DNA of 64,000 nt, from positions 33,089 to 97,088 of the forward strand of contig NZ_CP074435.1 of the NCBI RefSeq assembly GCF_019923565.1, written 5' to 3'. Both the position numbers and the translations under genes were made by a program. Source of the stretch: Candidatus Schneideria nysicola (lineage in GTDB: Bacteria > Pseudomonadota > Gammaproteobacteria > Enterobacterales > Enterobacteriaceae). This document shows positions 50,019 to 61,037 of the stretch, piece by piece; the first letter of the stretch is position 1, and each line of letters starts with the position of its first letter. The notes beneath the pieces are model-generated. The model ran no database searches and had not been told where the DNA came from. It was given only the letters and a program-made list of their open reading frames with translations.

Positions 50019-50876
50019 TTATTCTGGAGAAAATGTTAGTATTGTATTTTTAAATACATCGTATAATTTAGGATGAGTTATTTTAGGAAGATTGGATAAT
50101 TTTGCCGATGTAATAGCGGCTTGACATAATTCGGGATCACCACTCACCGCAGTGATATAGTCTAATTTTCCATCAGGAGATAAATGGATATTGAAATTAC
50201 AAGTTTTACCTCTATAATTATCTGCATCGTAAAATTTTTCACTAATGGCTTGAATAATTTTTTCCTTATAAACTTTAATCTCATGACAATGGGCGGGAAT
50301 AGATTGACTATTATTGGAAACAACGCAATCGATTTGATTGGTCTGAGTTCTGGTTACTTTATTTAATATTGCATTGATTTCTATTTCGAGATTTATATCC
50401 GAAACCATTTTTTTCATTGATGTTGTCATTAGGGTGTTATTTTTAGGATTTCTTTTAGATAGAAGATGATTATGATGACTATATTGTTTATCGTTGACTA
50501 TTTTTTTATTTAATTTTTCTATTCTACCGTCTTTTTCTTTTATTAATCGTTTATTAAAATTCTTCGATGAATATTTCACCGAAGAGTGTTTTAAAAATGG
50601 GGGAGGAGTAGAGATTGTTTGGACTTTGGTTGGGGTTGGTTCTGTTATTTTTTTATTATGATTATCTTGAGAGATATCTTTTATTAAGATATCCTCTTGA
50701 TTTAAGAGGATTGTATGCATATTGAGATAATTATAATCTTTCATTGGTATTGTTCTATTTATTGCATTCTGATTAATGTTAATGATAAGAAACAAAATAC
50801 AATGTAAAGATATCGATAGAATTAATGCATAGTAGTTCTCTTTATTAAATTTTTTATATATCGAGCAAAAAATCAT
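50019..50876 (-). CDS. tolA: Tol-Pal protein TolA, shortened domain II
   Basis: Inner-membrane-anchored protein that spans the periplasm and transmits TolQR energy to TolB-Pal. It has one N-terminal membrane helix (about residues 16-35). The globular domain III is at the C-terminus, with CNFNIHLSPDGKLDYITAVSG near residue 225 (partial) and DPELCQAAITSAKLSNLPKI, including the disulfide cysteines. The central helical domain II is much shorter than in E. coli and lacks the Ala/Lys repeats: 285 aa versus 421. A thinner periplasm or relaxed constraint could explain this. Confidence 0.92.
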   Translation of the reverse strand: MIFCSIYKKFNKENYYALILSISLHCILFLIININQNAINRTIPMKDYNYLNMHTILLNQEDILIKDISQDNHNKKITEPTPTKVQTISTPPPFLKHSSVKYSSKNFNKRLIKEKDGRIEKLNKKIVNDKQYSHHNHLLSKRNPKNNTLMTTSMKKMVSDINLEIEINAILNKVTRTQTNQIDCVVSNNSQSIPAHCHEIKVYKEKIIQAISEKFYDADNYRGKTCNFNIHLSPDGKLDYITAVSGDPELCQAAITSAKLSNLPKITHPKLYDVFKNTILTFSPE

Positions 50877-50892
50877 TTTCTAACATTCTAAA

Positions 50893-51330
50893 TCAGTTCG
50901 TATGCTTTGTCAGAAGACCAACTGATTGTACTCCTATTGTTTTCAATATATTTAAAACAACAATGATTTCTCTATAAGGAATATCTTTCTCTCCTCCTAA
51001 AATACAACATAGATTTGCATCATCTTTCATTCTATTATATATCTCTTGTTTCATAGATGCTGTATTTAATCCTTTAATTTTTTTCTGGTTAACAGAAATA
51101 TTATAAAAATTCGGTTTATATACCTCAATAATAATGACATTATTTTTACTAACAATCGATTCGGAATGAACAGTGGAATGAGGTAAATTTACATCGAATT
51201 TTTGAAAGAAAGGAACAGCCGTCAACATAAAGAGTAACATAATTACTAGTAATATATCAAGAAAAGGGACCATATTAATTTCATCTTTAATATCTCTTTT
51301 GACGACATTATGATTGACTCTTTTTATCAT
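50893..51330 (-). CDS. tolR: Tol-Pal proton-motor subunit TolR
   Basis: ExbD-family inner-membrane protein forming the motor with TolQ. The single transmembrane helix begins with the essential Asp (EINMVPFLDILLVIMLLFM, near residue 25), followed by a periplasmic domain with DANLCCILGGEKDIPYREII near residue 102. 145 aa versus 142. It starts two bases after the tolQ stop. Confidence 0.96.
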   Translation of the reverse strand: MIKRVNHNVVKRDIKDEINMVPFLDILLVIMLLFMLTAVPFFQKFDVNLPHSTVHSESIVSKNNVIIIEVYKPNFYNISVNQKKIKGLNTASMKQEIYNRMKDDANLCCILGGEKDIPYREIIVVLNILKTIGVQSVGLLTKHTN

Positions 51331-51332
51331 AT

Positions 51333-52052
51333 TCAGTCTTTCTTTTCATTGGTAAGAGTAAAGTCATTCTTACACATTGCAAGAATTTGTGACTGTAAAA
51401 TAGCAACCGATTCTTCCATAAAAATAGTATAAACTTGTTCTAATTTATTTATTTTCCAGTTTAAATAATTAAAAAATATAGCAGCAGGTATGGCGGCAAA
51501 TAATCCAATAGCTGTAGTAATTAATGATTCAGATATAGCAGGAGCTATAGTATGTAATGTAGTCTGACGAGATTCGTCAAGACTGAGAATAGCATTGAGA
51601 ATTCCCCAAACAGTTCCAAATAATCCAATATAAGGACTAATAGAACTAATAATACCCAGAAAAATAAGATGATTATCTAGTATGTTTAATTCTTTATTAA
51701 TACAAATACGCATTACACGAGACATACCTTCTATTATATCCTGAATATTACAGTTTTTTAACTGATTTAATTTCGTAAATTCTTTTATACCAGAAAAAAA
51801 TATCAGCTCTAAACCAATAATTTCTCCTTGACGGGGAGAAATGGATTTATAAAGACTTATTAAGTTCTGACTTAATCTAAATTTTTTTTTAAATTTTTCT
51901 ACTTCAATATACGCAAATCTCAAAAGACAAAGACGTTGAATTATAATAGTCCATGATAAAAGAGAAGAAGATAATAATATTAATAAGACGACCTTTACTA
52001 ACAAACTGGATGTAATAAAAATTTGAAAAATATTCATGAATTCGTGACTCAA
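51333..52052 (-). CDS. tolQ: Tol-Pal proton-motor subunit TolQ
   Basis: MotA/ExbB-family proton channel subunit with three membrane helices. SWTIIIQRLCLLRFA near residue 33, FLGIISSISPYIGLFGTVWGI near residue 132 (partial) and the helix-3 block HTIAPAISESLITTAIGLFAAIPAAIFFNY near residue 167 (shown only in part by AISESLITTAIG) match TolQ. 239 aa versus 230. It begins two bases after the sucD stop; E. coli has cydAB, ybgE and ybgC between them. Confidence 0.95.
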   Translation of the reverse strand: MSHEFMNIFQIFITSSLLVKVVLLILLSSSLLSWTIIIQRLCLLRFAYIEVEKFKKKFRLSQNLISLYKSISPRQGEIIGLELIFFSGIKEFTKLNQLKNCNIQDIIEGMSRVMRICINKELNILDNHLIFLGIISSISPYIGLFGTVWGILNAILSLDESRQTTLHTIAPAISESLITTAIGLFAAIPAAIFFNYLNWKINKLEQVYTIFMEESVAILQSQILAMCKNDFTLTNEKKD

Positions 52053-52054
52053 AT

Positions 52055-52927
52055 CTATGCTAACAGCATCGTAAACATTTCCCCAATTTGTTCTATATCA
52101 TGGACAATATTCACACCAGCGCGTTCTAAAGCTTTTAATTTATCCTGAGCGGTCCCTTTTCCACAAGAAATAATTGCTCCAGCATGTCCCATACGTTTAC
52201 CACTAGGTGCAGTTAAACCAGCAATATAGCCAACGACTGGTTTCGTTATATGATGACTAATATAATCGGCCGCTTCTTCTTCGGCACTCCCCCCAATTTC
52301 TCCAATTAATAAAATTGCCTTTGTTTGGGGATCCTTTTCAAATAGTTTAAGAATATCCACAAAATTCGAACCCAGTATTGGATCCCCTCCAATACCGACA
52401 CATGTAGACTGTCCGAACCCCGAATCTGTAAGCTGTTTAACCGCCTCATACGTCAAAGTACCAGAACGAGAAATTACACCGATAGAACCCGGAATATGAA
52501 CGTATGCTGGCATAATCCCTATTTTACATTCACCTGGAGTAATAATACCTGGACAATTTGGACCAATTAAACGTACATTATTACTCTCTTCTAATTTAGA
52601 TTTTATTAACAACATATCTAAAATAGGAATCCCTTCAGTAATACAAATTATTAAGGTAATACCCGAATCTATGCTCTCTAAAATAGAGTCTTTAGCATAG
52701 GGTGCAGGAACATAAATGACAGACGTCTTTGCACCGGTTTTATAAACCGCTGATTGTACGGTATTAAATACAGGTAGTCCTATATGTTCCTCTCCCCCCT
52801 TTCCAGGCGTCACCCCTCCTACTAGTTTAGTACCATATAAAAGAGCTTGTTTAGAGTGAAAGGTTCCTTGTTTTCCAGTCAAACCTTGACAAATAACAGT
52901 CGTATTTTTATTGATAAGAATTGACAT
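52055..52927 (-). CDS. sucD: Succinyl-CoA synthetase alpha subunit
   Basis: With SucC interconverts succinyl-CoA and succinate with ATP formation. The CoA-binding Rossmann domain has [20 protein letters not shown] near residue 13 and GVTPGKGG near residue 38. The phosphorylated His is in [16 protein letters not shown] (near residue 247). 290 aa versus 289. It overlaps the sucC stop by one base and nearly abuts tolQ. Confidence 0.98.
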   Translation of the reverse strand: MSILINKNTTVICQGLTGKQGTFHSKQALLYGTKLVGGVTPGKGGEEHIGLPVFNTVQSAVYKTGAKTSVIYVPAPYAKDSILESIDSGITLIICITEGIPILDMLLIKSKLEESNNVRLIGPNCPGIITPGECKIGIMPAYVHIPGSIGVISRSGTLTYEAVKQLTDSGFGQSTCVGIGGDPILGSNFVDILKLFEKDPQTKAILLIGEIGGSAEEEAADYISHHITKPVVGYIAGLTAPSGKRMGHAGAIISCGKGTAQDKLKALERAGVNIVHDIEQIGEMFTMLLA

Positions 52928-54096
52928 TATTTCTTCTCTTGTACTACGAAAACGGATTTTTTAGCCGCATCCATTAAACTTGTTGCATTAATAACATTTA
53001 ATCCACTATGAGTGAAATACTCCTCACCTAATTTAGCATGATTTCCTTCTAGACGAACAATAATAGGGATATTTACTCCCATTTTATTGACGGCATCAAT
53101 AATTCCTTCCGCAATGATATCACAACGAACAATCCCTCCAAAAATATTAATAAGTATTGCTTGTACTGTATTATCAGAGAGCAAAATTTTACATGCTTCA
53201 GTAATTTGTTCTTTATTCGCATTACCACCCACATCTAAAAAATTAGCAGGCTTTCCTCCACATAGATTAATCATATCCATAGTTGCCATAGCTAATCCCG
53301 CACCATTTACCATACAACCAATATTCCCATCTAAAGGAACATAATTTAAATTCCATTTTACAGCTTGCGCTTGACGAGGATCTTCTTGACTATCATCTTT
53401 CATATTCTTTAAAGTAATTTGACGAAAAAGTGCATTACTCTCAACCACCATTTTTCCATCTAAACATATCAAGTCTCCCGTATTAGTTATTACTAATGGA
53501 TTAATTTCTGCTAAAGATAAATCATATTTAATAAATAGCTTAGCTAATCGCATATAATATTCGCTAAACATCGTAACCTGTTTCCCACTTAATCCTATTT
53601 CAAATGCCAATTGACGTCCTTGGTAAGGTTGAGGACCTATCAAAGGGTCTAATATAATTTTATAAATTAAGTTAGGAGATTCCTTGACCGTTTCTTCTAT
53701 TTCTATCCCACCTTGAGAAGAAGCCATAAATACTATACGACTCAACTTACTATCTATTATTACACCCAAATATAAGGATTGAGAAATGGGAGTAAACTGT
53801 TCAATAAGTATTTTACTCACTAGTTGTCCATGTGAATCGGTTTGATTAGTAACCAGTCTTTTATTAAACCATTTATCAGCAAAGATAGACACTTCTTTTC
53901 GAGATTGTACTACTGCCACACCTCCATACTTACCTCGACCTCCCGCATGAACTTGACATTTTAATACCCAAGGTGCTGGACCAATTGTAAACGTCGATTG
54001 TTCAATTTCAGAAAGTGTTGTACACACACATCCTCTTGGAATTGCTAATCCGAATTCAGCTAATAGCGATTTAGCTTGATATTCATGTAAATTCAT
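52927..54096 (-). CDS. sucC: Succinyl-CoA synthetase beta subunit
   Basis: ATP-grasp subunit of succinyl-CoA synthetase. [16 protein letters not shown] at the start, [15 protein letters not shown] near residue 46, [10 protein letters not shown] near residue 195 and [17 protein letters not shown] near residue 260 are conserved. I chose the ATG at 54096, which aligns exactly with E. coli (389 aa versus 388). A TTG at 54105 would add three residues. It is part of the continuous sucABCD series. Confidence 0.97.
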   Translation of the reverse strand: MNLHEYQAKSLLAEFGLAIPRGCVCTTLSEIEQSTFTIGPAPWVLKCQVHAGGRGKYGGVAVVQSRKEVSIFADKWFNKRLVTNQTDSHGQLVSKILIEQFTPISQSLYLGVIIDSKLSRIVFMASSQGGIEIEETVKESPNLIYKIILDPLIGPQPYQGRQLAFEIGLSGKQVTMFSEYYMRLAKLFIKYDLSLAEINPLVITNTGDLICLDGKMVVESNALFRQITLKNMKDDSQEDPRQAQAVKWNLNYVPLDGNIGCMVNGAGLAMATMDMINLCGGKPANFLDVGGNANKEQITEACKILLSDNTVQAILINIFGGIVRCDIIAEGIIDAVNKMGVNIPIIVRLEGNHAKLGEEYFTHSGLNVINATSLMDAAKKSVFVVQEKK

Positions 54097-54139
54097 GTTG
54101 ACCAATCCATTTATTTTTATTTTGGAATTTAATGTTCTA

Positions 54140-55363
54140 TTATACTTCTAATAATAACCGTATAGGATCTTCTAATATTTCTTTTATTGTTAATAAAAAA
54201 CTGACTGATTCTTTTCCATCTATCAAACGATGATCATAAGAAAGAGCTAGATACATCATGGGACAAATCACTATTTGCCCATCTACAGCAACAGGACGAT
54301 CAACAATCGCATGCATACCCAGTATAGCAGTTTGTGGTGGATTAATAATTGGAGTGGACATTAATGAACCAAATACACCACCATTAGTAATAGTAAAATT
54401 ACCACCTATAATTTCTTCTACTTTCAAAGTCCCTTCTCTACTTTTTAGAGCTAAATCTTTAATTTTTTTTTCAATTGTAGCAAAATTTAAAGATTCCACA
54501 TTTCTCAAAACAGGAGTAACTAATCCACGATTGGTAGACACAGCAATACTAATATCAAAATATTCATAATAAATAATTTCTTCTTTATCCATATCAATAG
54601 CCGCATTTACATCAGGATAACGTCTTAATGCTTCCATAACAGCTTTAACATAAAAGGACATAAATCCAAGACGAATATTATGACGTTTCTCAAACATGTC
54701 ACCATATTTTTTACGAAAGTTAATAATGGGTTGCATATTTACTTCATTAAAAGTAGTTAACATGGCCATATTATTTTTAGCATGAAGTAGACGTTCTGCA
54801 ATCCTTTTTCGAAAGCGGTTCATAGAAATTCTATGCACATTACGATTAGGATCACTACTAGAAGAAATTTTAACAACATGCTGCGGTTCTTTTTGAGAAA
54901 TCGTCTCTTGGTGTGAAAATGTTTGAGATTGATTTTCTTCTATTATAGAGCTCATAGTATCAGTAGGCAGCGGTCCAATATCTTTAAATTGTTTATGGCG
55001 ACGAGCAGAAGGACTTAATGCGGAGTATATCTCGTTGATTTCTTCTTTAGTAGAAGATACAACAACATTCACATTCTTCTCATCCTTCTCATTCGGAGTC
55101 AGAATATCTTGAATATTTTTTTCATCAATACAAATTCTTCCCAATAGCTGACGGGATATCACAATTTTTCCTTCTTCTTCTAAGATGGATTCCAAGACAC
55201 CTGAATTCGGAGATGGGACCTCTAATATGACTTTATCAGTTTCTATTTCAACTAATATTTCATCACGCTGTATATAATCTCCCACTTTTTTATACCAATT
55301 TACCACGGTGGCATCTGTAACCGATTCTGGCAAATCGGGGACAAGAATTTCTATCGTACTCAT
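54140..55363 (-). CDS. sucB: 2-oxoglutarate dehydrogenase E2, dihydrolipoyl succinyltransferase
   Basis: Core of the 2-oxoglutarate dehydrogenase complex; transfers succinyl groups to CoA. The lipoyl domain has the modified Lys in [14 protein letters not shown] (near residue 44). The E3-binding segment is [12 protein letters not shown] near residue 116. The catalytic domain ends with the His/Asp motif [12 protein letters not shown] near residue 377. 407 aa versus 405. E3 (lpd) is not in the window. Confidence 0.98.
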   Translation of the reverse strand: MSTIEILVPDLPESVTDATVVNWYKKVGDYIQRDEILVEIETDKVILEVPSPNSGVLESILEEEGKIVISRQLLGRICIDEKNIQDILTPNEKDEKNVNVVVSSTKEEINEIYSALSPSARRHKQFKDIGPLPTDTMSSIIEENQSQTFSHQETISQKEPQHVVKISSSSDPNRNVHRISMNRFRKRIAERLLHAKNNMAMLTTFNEVNMQPIINFRKKYGDMFEKRHNIRLGFMSFYVKAVMEALRRYPDVNAAIDMDKEEIIYYEYFDISIAVSTNRGLVTPVLRNVESLNFATIEKKIKDLALKSREGTLKVEEIIGGNFTITNGGVFGSLMSTPIINPPQTAILGMHAIVDRPVAVDGQIVICPMMYLALSYDHRLIDGKESVSFLLTIKEILEDPIRLLLEV

Positions 55364-55381
55364 TCTTCTTTATTTTATCCT

Positions 55382-58138
55382 TTAAAAATTACTTAATGCA
55401 TCATTAATTATTTGTTCTTGTTGTTTCCTATGTATAGATATATATCCAACTGCAGGCGATGCGGAAGCAGAACGACCTACATATTTTAGATTCTTGTCTA
55501 ATTTTAATTTTTTAAAAAAACTATCTTTAAAATAGTGCCATGCGCCTTGATTTTCCGGTTCTTCTTGACACCAAGTATAATTTTTAACAGCAGAATATTT
55601 ATCGACTATTTCTTTTATTGATTGTTCTGGATAGGGATAAAGTTGTTCTATTCGAATAATAGCTATATTATTTTTTCTATCTCTCCGTTTTTTATCTAAA
55701 AGATCATAGTAAATTTTACCTGAACAAATTATAATATGATTAATATTATTAGTATCAGCAGTATCAATATCATCAATTACAGAATAAAATCTCCCATTTG
55801 CTAGTTCCTCCAAAGAAGAAATAGATAAAGGATGACGAAGTAAAGATTTGGGTGAAAATATAATAAGCGGCTTTCTAATAGAACTCAATATTTGACGTCT
55901 TAGTATATGATAAAATTGAGCAGGAGTAGAAGGAATACATATTTGCATATTCTGTTCTGCACATAACTGAAGATAACGTTCTAAACGAGCTGAAGAATGT
56001 TCTGGACCTTGTCCGTCATAACCATGAGGTAATAAAAGAACTAAACCACAAATTCTGCCCCATTTTTGTTCTCCAGAAGCAATAAATTGATCTATTACTA
56101 CTTGAGCCCCATTAGCAAAATCTCCAAACTGAGCTTCCCAAATTACTAATGAATTTGGTCTAGTTATAGCATATCCATATTCAAAAGCTAAAGTCGATTC
56201 TTCAGAAAGAACGGAATCGAATACCTTAAAAGAACCTTGCTTTTCTTGTCGTATATGAGCAAGGGGGATATAAGTAGAACCATCATTTTGATCATGTATT
56301 ACAGCATGACGATGAAAAAACGTTCCACGAGATGTATCTTCTCCAGATAAACGAATATGAAAACCCTGATATAATAATGTTGCATAAGCTAGTATTTCTG
56401 CACCTCCCCAATCAAAAGGTTTATTCGATCTTGCCATAGCCATGCGATCTTTATATATCGTTTCTACTCGCGGATGTACTGTGAGAGTAGGAGGTATAGT
56501 GGCCGTCAATATAGCTAATTCTTGGAGTTTTTCTATATTTAAAATATGTTTATTGGAATAATTCTTTGTCCAAACGTGGCGATCTATAGGTCTTCGATAT
56601 TCTTCTACAACAGATTCTCCTGAATCTAAAAGATTCCTAAATTTATGTACCATTTCAATCGTCTCAGAGGAGGTCAGTATTCCTCTACTTTCTAAGTTAT
56701 TGGCATATATTTCGCGTATAGTTGAATGGGTATTAATTTTTTTATACATTAAGGGTTGAGTCACACTAGGATCATCGGATTCATTATGACCGCGTCGACG
56801 ATAAGAGATAAGATCAATGATGACATCACGTTTAAAAGTATTACGAAAATCTACTGCCATACGAGCAGTAAAAATAACCGATTCTAAATCATCGGCATTG
56901 ACATGAATAATAGGTATTTGTACCATTTTAGTAATATCAGTACAGTAATGTGTAGAACGTGTGTAATTATAAGAGGTAGTAAATCCGATTTGATTATTAA
57001 TCACAATATGTATTGTACCACCAATATCATAATTTTTAAGACCGGACATATTGAAGGTTTCTTGTACTACTCCTTGTCCACTAATAGCTGCATCTCCATG
57101 TAAAATAATAGATAAGCAATCTTTACTACTACTATCTTTACTATTTTCATCTTCCTCATTTAAACGATCAATACGTGCTTTTGTAGAACCCATAACAACA
57201 GGACTAATTATTTCAAGATGAGAAGGATTAAAAGCTAATGATAAATGCACTACTCCATTCTTCGTTTCAAAATCGGAGGAAAAGCCTTGATGATATTTGA
57301 CATCTCCTGATATAGAATAAGCAATTTTTTTTCCCCAAAATTCATCAAATAAATCTTGAGTTTTCTTTCCGAAGACATTTACTAATGTATTTAATCTCCC
57401 TCTATGTGCCATACCCATTACAATTTCTTGAGTTCCATATTTACTACTATGCCGTATTATATCTTTTAACATAGGAATGAATACATCCGTTCCTTCTAAA
57501 GAAAAACGTTTAGCACCCGGAAATTTATTAGATAAATATCGCTCTATTCCTTCTGCTGCAGTTAATTCCTGTAAAAAAAGTTTGCTCTCTTCGACGGAAA
57601 AAATAGTATTGTTCATAATAGATTCCATATAGTTTTGAATCCATCCTTTTTCTTCCACATGAAAAAGATGCATATATTCAATACCAATTGAACTACAGTA
57701 AGTTTTTTTCAGAAAATGATAGATTTCTTCCAAGCTCATGCCATCACTTTTAGAACATAATAATTCAAAATAAAATTTTCTTTTTAAATCATAATCACTT
57801 AAAGAATAAAAACTAAGATCAAGCTCAGGAATAATCTTTTTTTTCCATAAATTTAATGGATCTAATTTTGCATTAAAATGGCCTTTCGTACGAAAGGCCT
57901 CAATCATTTTTAAAATTTTTGCTTGTGTATCATCATAATCTTGATAATCTGGTATTTCTTTTCTACGGATTTGGACTAATTCAGAATCACAAGAAGAAAA
58001 ATGCTGAAAAATTGTTTGCCAACTTTTATCAATAGAATTAGGATTACGTAAGTAATCTTCGTACAAATTTTCTAGATAAACATCATTCATTCCACATAGA
58101 TACAATGAATTTAACCAGTTTTTCGTACTATTTTGCAT
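55382..58138 (-). CDS. sucA: 2-oxoglutarate dehydrogenase E1
   Basis: Thiamine-diphosphate decarboxylase of the 2-oxoglutarate dehydrogenase complex. The N-terminal E2-binding stretch is followed by GMAHRGRLNTLVNVFGK near residue 241, the ThDP motif HGDAAISGQGVVQE near residue 350 to NNQIGFTTSY, and the transketolase-type EYGYAITRPNSLVIWEAQFGD near residue 660 (partial). 918 aa versus 933. It sits between sdhB and sucB as in E. coli. Confidence 0.98.
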   Translation of the reverse strand: MQNSTKNWLNSLYLCGMNDVYLENLYEDYLRNPNSIDKSWQTIFQHFSSCDSELVQIRRKEIPDYQDYDDTQAKILKMIEAFRTKGHFNAKLDPLNLWKKKIIPELDLSFYSLSDYDLKRKFYFELLCSKSDGMSLEEIYHFLKKTYCSSIGIEYMHLFHVEEKGWIQNYMESIMNNTIFSVEESKLFLQELTAAEGIERYLSNKFPGAKRFSLEGTDVFIPMLKDIIRHSSKYGTQEIVMGMAHRGRLNTLVNVFGKKTQDLFDEFWGKKIAYSISGDVKYHQGFSSDFETKNGVVHLSLAFNPSHLEIISPVVMGSTKARIDRLNEEDENSKDSSSKDCLSIILHGDAAISGQGVVQETFNMSGLKNYDIGGTIHIVINNQIGFTTSYNYTRSTHYCTDITKMVQIPIIHVNADDLESVIFTARMAVDFRNTFKRDVIIDLISYRRRGHNESDDPSVTQPLMYKKINTHSTIREIYANNLESRGILTSSETIEMVHKFRNLLDSGESVVEEYRRPIDRHVWTKNYSNKHILNIEKLQELAILTATIPPTLTVHPRVETIYKDRMAMARSNKPFDWGGAEILAYATLLYQGFHIRLSGEDTSRGTFFHRHAVIHDQNDGSTYIPLAHIRQEKQGSFKVFDSVLSEESTLAFEYGYAITRPNSLVIWEAQFGDFANGAQVVIDQFIASGEQKWGRICGLVLLLPHGYDGQGPEHSSARLERYLQLCAEQNMQICIPSTPAQFYHILRRQILSSIRKPLIIFSPKSLLRHPLSISSLEELANGRFYSVIDDIDTADTNNINHIIICSGKIYYDLLDKKRRDRKNNIAIIRIEQLYPYPEQSIKEIVDKYSAVKNYTWCQEEPENQGAWHYFKDSFFKKLKLDKNLKYVGRSASASPAVGYISIHRKQQEQIINDALSNF

Positions 58139-58165
58139 AATGCTCCTTTATTGACGATATTCAAT

Positions 58166-58894
58166 TTAATTTTTATGTATTAGATTACGTTTAATATTAT
58201 GGATAGCTTTAGTTGGATTCAGTCCTTTTGGACAAACACTAACACAATTCATGATACTATGACAACGAAAAACGCTAAAGGCATTATTTAACTCCTTTAA
58301 ACGTAAAGTATGAGCAGTATCTCGATTATCAGATAAAAAACGATAAGCAGTTAATAATCCAGCAGGACCAATAAATTTATCCGGATTCCACCAGAATGAA
58401 GGACAAGAAGCGGAACAACAGGCACATAAAATACATTCATATAATCCATCTAGTTTCGCACGATCTTCTGGAGATTGATAATACTCTTTATTATCTTTAT
58501 CGATATTTTCAGTATGATCTTTTCTAATAAGAAAGGGCTTGATTTTTGCATATTGTTGATAAAAAAGAGTCATATCCACTACTAAATCACGTATGACTGG
58601 TAACCCAGGTAAAGGTCGTAGAATAATTTTCTTCTTTTTCTTATATAAAAAAGAAAGCGAAGTAATACAAGCTAGTCCATTTTTACCATTGATATTGATT
58701 CCATCCGATCCACATACTCCTTCACGACATGATCGACGAAATGATAGACTAGAATCTTGTTGTTCTTTAATTTGAATTAATGCATCTAATATCGTCATAT
58801 CCCCTTTCTGACGATTCTTAATCGTATAGTTTTGCATATAAGGACTCTTATCAGAAGTAGGATTATATCGATAAATATAAAATTCAATTTTCAC
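58166..58894 (-). CDS. sdhB: Succinate dehydrogenase iron-sulfur subunit
   Basis: Carries electrons from SdhA to ubiquinone. The 2Fe-2S ligands are in CREGVCGSDGININGKNGLAC (residues 60-80, partial). The 4Fe-4S and 3Fe-4S ligands are in CILCACCSASC near residue 154 and CHSIMNCVSVCPKG near residue 211. 242 aa versus 238. It follows sdhA by 18 nt. A poly-Lys stretch after residue 85 is a small insertion relative to E. coli. Confidence 0.98.
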   Translation of the reverse strand: MKIEFYIYRYNPTSDKSPYMQNYTIKNRQKGDMTILDALIQIKEQQDSSLSFRRSCREGVCGSDGININGKNGLACITSLSFLYKKKKKIILRPLPGLPVIRDLVVDMTLFYQQYAKIKPFLIRKDHTENIDKDNKEYYQSPEDRAKLDGLYECILCACCSASCPSFWWNPDKFIGPAGLLTAYRFLSDNRDTAHTLRLKELNNAFSVFRCHSIMNCVSVCPKGLNPTKAIHNIKRNLIHKN

Positions 58895-58912
58895 TATTTC
58901 TTCTCGAAAAAG

Positions 58913-60682
58913 TTAATAAGAGCGTATATGTGGAGGAAAAGCAGAACGAAATAATGGTTGCATATTAACTTTTCTGCGTTTCATTGCTTTTTTTATTGGT
59001 AAGTATAAAGAATGACAAAGCCAATTATTATCATCTCTATCAGGAAAATCAAAACGACTATGCGCTCCTCGGCTTTCTTGACGAAAAAGAGCAGATAAAG
59101 CCGTTACATAAGCGGTCTCTATTAAATTATCTAATTCCAAACATTCTATACGTTGCGTATTAAAGGCCATCGAATTATCATCTAATCGAGCATAAGAAAT
59201 TCTATCACGAATTTCTTCTAACTTAGCTAAACCCTTTTCCATAATCCTTCCTTCTCTAAAAACAGAAAAATGATTTTGCATACAAGCTTGTAATGCTTTT
59301 CTTATGACCGCTGGATCTTCTCCAGTACGATTGTTATTCCAACGATTATATCGTATTAAAGATCGTTCAATTTCATCATGACTGGCATCTCGTAGAGAAC
59401 CTTGTTCTCTTAAAGATTCTTTTAAATGATATCCAACAGATCGACCAAATACGATTAAATCTAAAAGCGAATTTCCACCTAATCTGTTTGCACCATGAAC
59501 TGAAACACAAGCTGTCTCTCCTATTGCAAATAATCCAGGAACTATTTGATCTTTTCCTTCGTCATCAATATTAATAACTTGACCACTCAATTTTACAGGA
59601 ATACCTCCCATCATATAATGACAAGTAGGAATGACAGGAATCGCTTCCTTTTCTGGATCTACGTGAGCAAAATTTCGAGCTAATTCTAAAATACCTGGAA
59701 GACGTTTTTCTAAAATTTCCTTTCCTAAATGATCAAGCTTTAATTTGACATAGTATCCTAAAATATCATCATAATAGCCTCGACCTTCTTTTATTTCTAT
59801 CATGATAGAACGTGAAACTACGTCACGACTTGCTAAATCTTTTGCATTAGGAGCATAACGTTCCATGAATCTTTCATTCTCATTATTAAGTAAGTACCCT
59901 CCTTCACCTCTACACCCTTCGGTAATAAGTATACCAACTCCTGCGATACCAGTTGGATGAAATTGCCACATCTCCATATCTTGAACCGGAATACCCGCAC
60001 GTAAAGTCATCCCAATTCCATCACCTGTATTAATATGAGCATTTGTAGTAGATTGATAAATGCGACCTGCTCCTCCTGTTGCTAATACAGTCGCACGCGT
60101 TTTAAAATATACAACTTCTCCTGTCTCAATACATAGAGCAATACATCCCACGATCGCTCCATCCTGATTTTTTACTAAATCAATAGCATACCACTCAGAA
60201 AAAATCATAGTATGATTTTTTAAATTTTGTTGATATAATGTATGTAATAAAGCATGTCCAGTTCTATCCGCTGCAGAAGCAGTACGAGCTGCTTGCTTTT
60301 CACCATAATTAATCGATTGTCCACCAAATGGTCTTTGATAAATACGACCATTTTCTAAACGTGAAAAAGGGAGACCCATATGTTCAAGTTCTACTATCGC
60401 TTCTCGACCAGATTTACACATATATTCTATTGCATCTTGATCGCCTAAATAATCAGATCCTTTAACAGTATCATACATATGCCATTCCCAATTATCTAGA
60501 TGTATATTACCTAAGGCTACAGTAATACCTCCTTGTGCGGATACCGTATGAGAACGTGTAGGAAAGACTTTTGAAATTAAAGCACAGGAAAATCCCATTA
60601 AAGAAATTTGTAAAGCGGCTCGCATCCCCGAACCCCCAGATCCGATTACTATTGCTTCAAATTCTTTTATTGCAATACTCAT
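58913..60682 (-). CDS. sdhA: Succinate dehydrogenase flavoprotein subunit
   Basis: Oxidises succinate to fumarate using covalently bound FAD. The dinucleotide-binding [11 protein letters not shown] is near residue 14, the FAD-linked His in [11 protein letters not shown] near residue 45, the active-site block [12 protein letters not shown] near residue 353, and [19 protein letters not shown] near residue 398. 589 aa versus 588. It lies three bases after sdhD. Confidence 0.98.
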   Translation of the reverse strand: MSIAIKEFEAIVIGSGGSGMRAALQISLMGFSCALISKVFPTRSHTVSAQGGITVALGNIHLDNWEWHMYDTVKGSDYLGDQDAIEYMCKSGREAIVELEHMGLPFSRLENGRIYQRPFGGQSINYGEKQAARTASAADRTGHALLHTLYQQNLKNHTMIFSEWYAIDLVKNQDGAIVGCIALCIETGEVVYFKTRATVLATGGAGRIYQSTTNAHINTGDGIGMTLRAGIPVQDMEMWQFHPTGIAGVGILITEGCRGEGGYLLNNENERFMERYAPNAKDLASRDVVSRSIMIEIKEGRGYYDDILGYYVKLKLDHLGKEILEKRLPGILELARNFAHVDPEKEAIPVIPTCHYMMGGIPVKLSGQVINIDDEGKDQIVPGLFAIGETACVSVHGANRLGGNSLLDLIVFGRSVGYHLKESLREQGSLRDASHDEIERSLIRYNRWNNNRTGEDPAVIRKALQACMQNHFSVFREGRIMEKGLAKLEEIRDRISYARLDDNSMAFNTQRIECLELDNLIETAYVTALSALFRQESRGAHSRFDFPDRDDNNWLCHSLYLPIKKAMKRRKVNMQPLFRSAFPPHIRSY

Positions 60683-60685
60683 ATC

Positions 60686-61033
60686 TTACACATTCCACAT
60701 TAGAAAGATTACCCAAAATAGTAACATTATTAGAACAATAAACCATAGAAGTTGTATTATTACTTGTAGTAATACCGATTGTATATAGTCAGTTATTACT
60801 TGCCACATACCTATCCAAGCGTGTAGAACTATAGCAAATATAGAAAATGAAGTAAAAATTTTTGTTATAGATAGAGAAAAAAAGCTATACCAATCTTCAT
60901 AAGTAATTCCACCTTTGGATAGAAAGATTAATAAATAGAGAAGATAAGCACATATAATCAGAGCGGTAACACGCATTAATAACCACTCATATGATCCTTT
61001 TATTTTTAATGCTGATTCATTCTTTTTGAACAT
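60686..61033 (-). CDS. sdhD: Succinate dehydrogenase membrane anchor SdhD
   Basis: Small cytochrome b556 anchor with three membrane helices. LLMRVTALIICAYLLYLLIF near residue 18 and the haem-ligand region HAWIGMWQVITDYIQ near residue 71 match E. coli SdhD. I start at the ATG at 61033: 115 aa, identical in length to E. coli, 4 nt after the sdhC stop. A TTG at 61063 would add ten residues and overlap sdhC. Confidence 0.94.
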   Translation of the reverse strand: MFKKNESALKIKGSYEWLLMRVTALIICAYLLYLLIFLSKGGITYEDWYSFFSLSITKIFTSFSIFAIVLHAWIGMWQVITDYIQSVLLQVIIQLLWFIVLIMLLFWVIFLMWNV

Positions 61034-61037
61034 ATTT

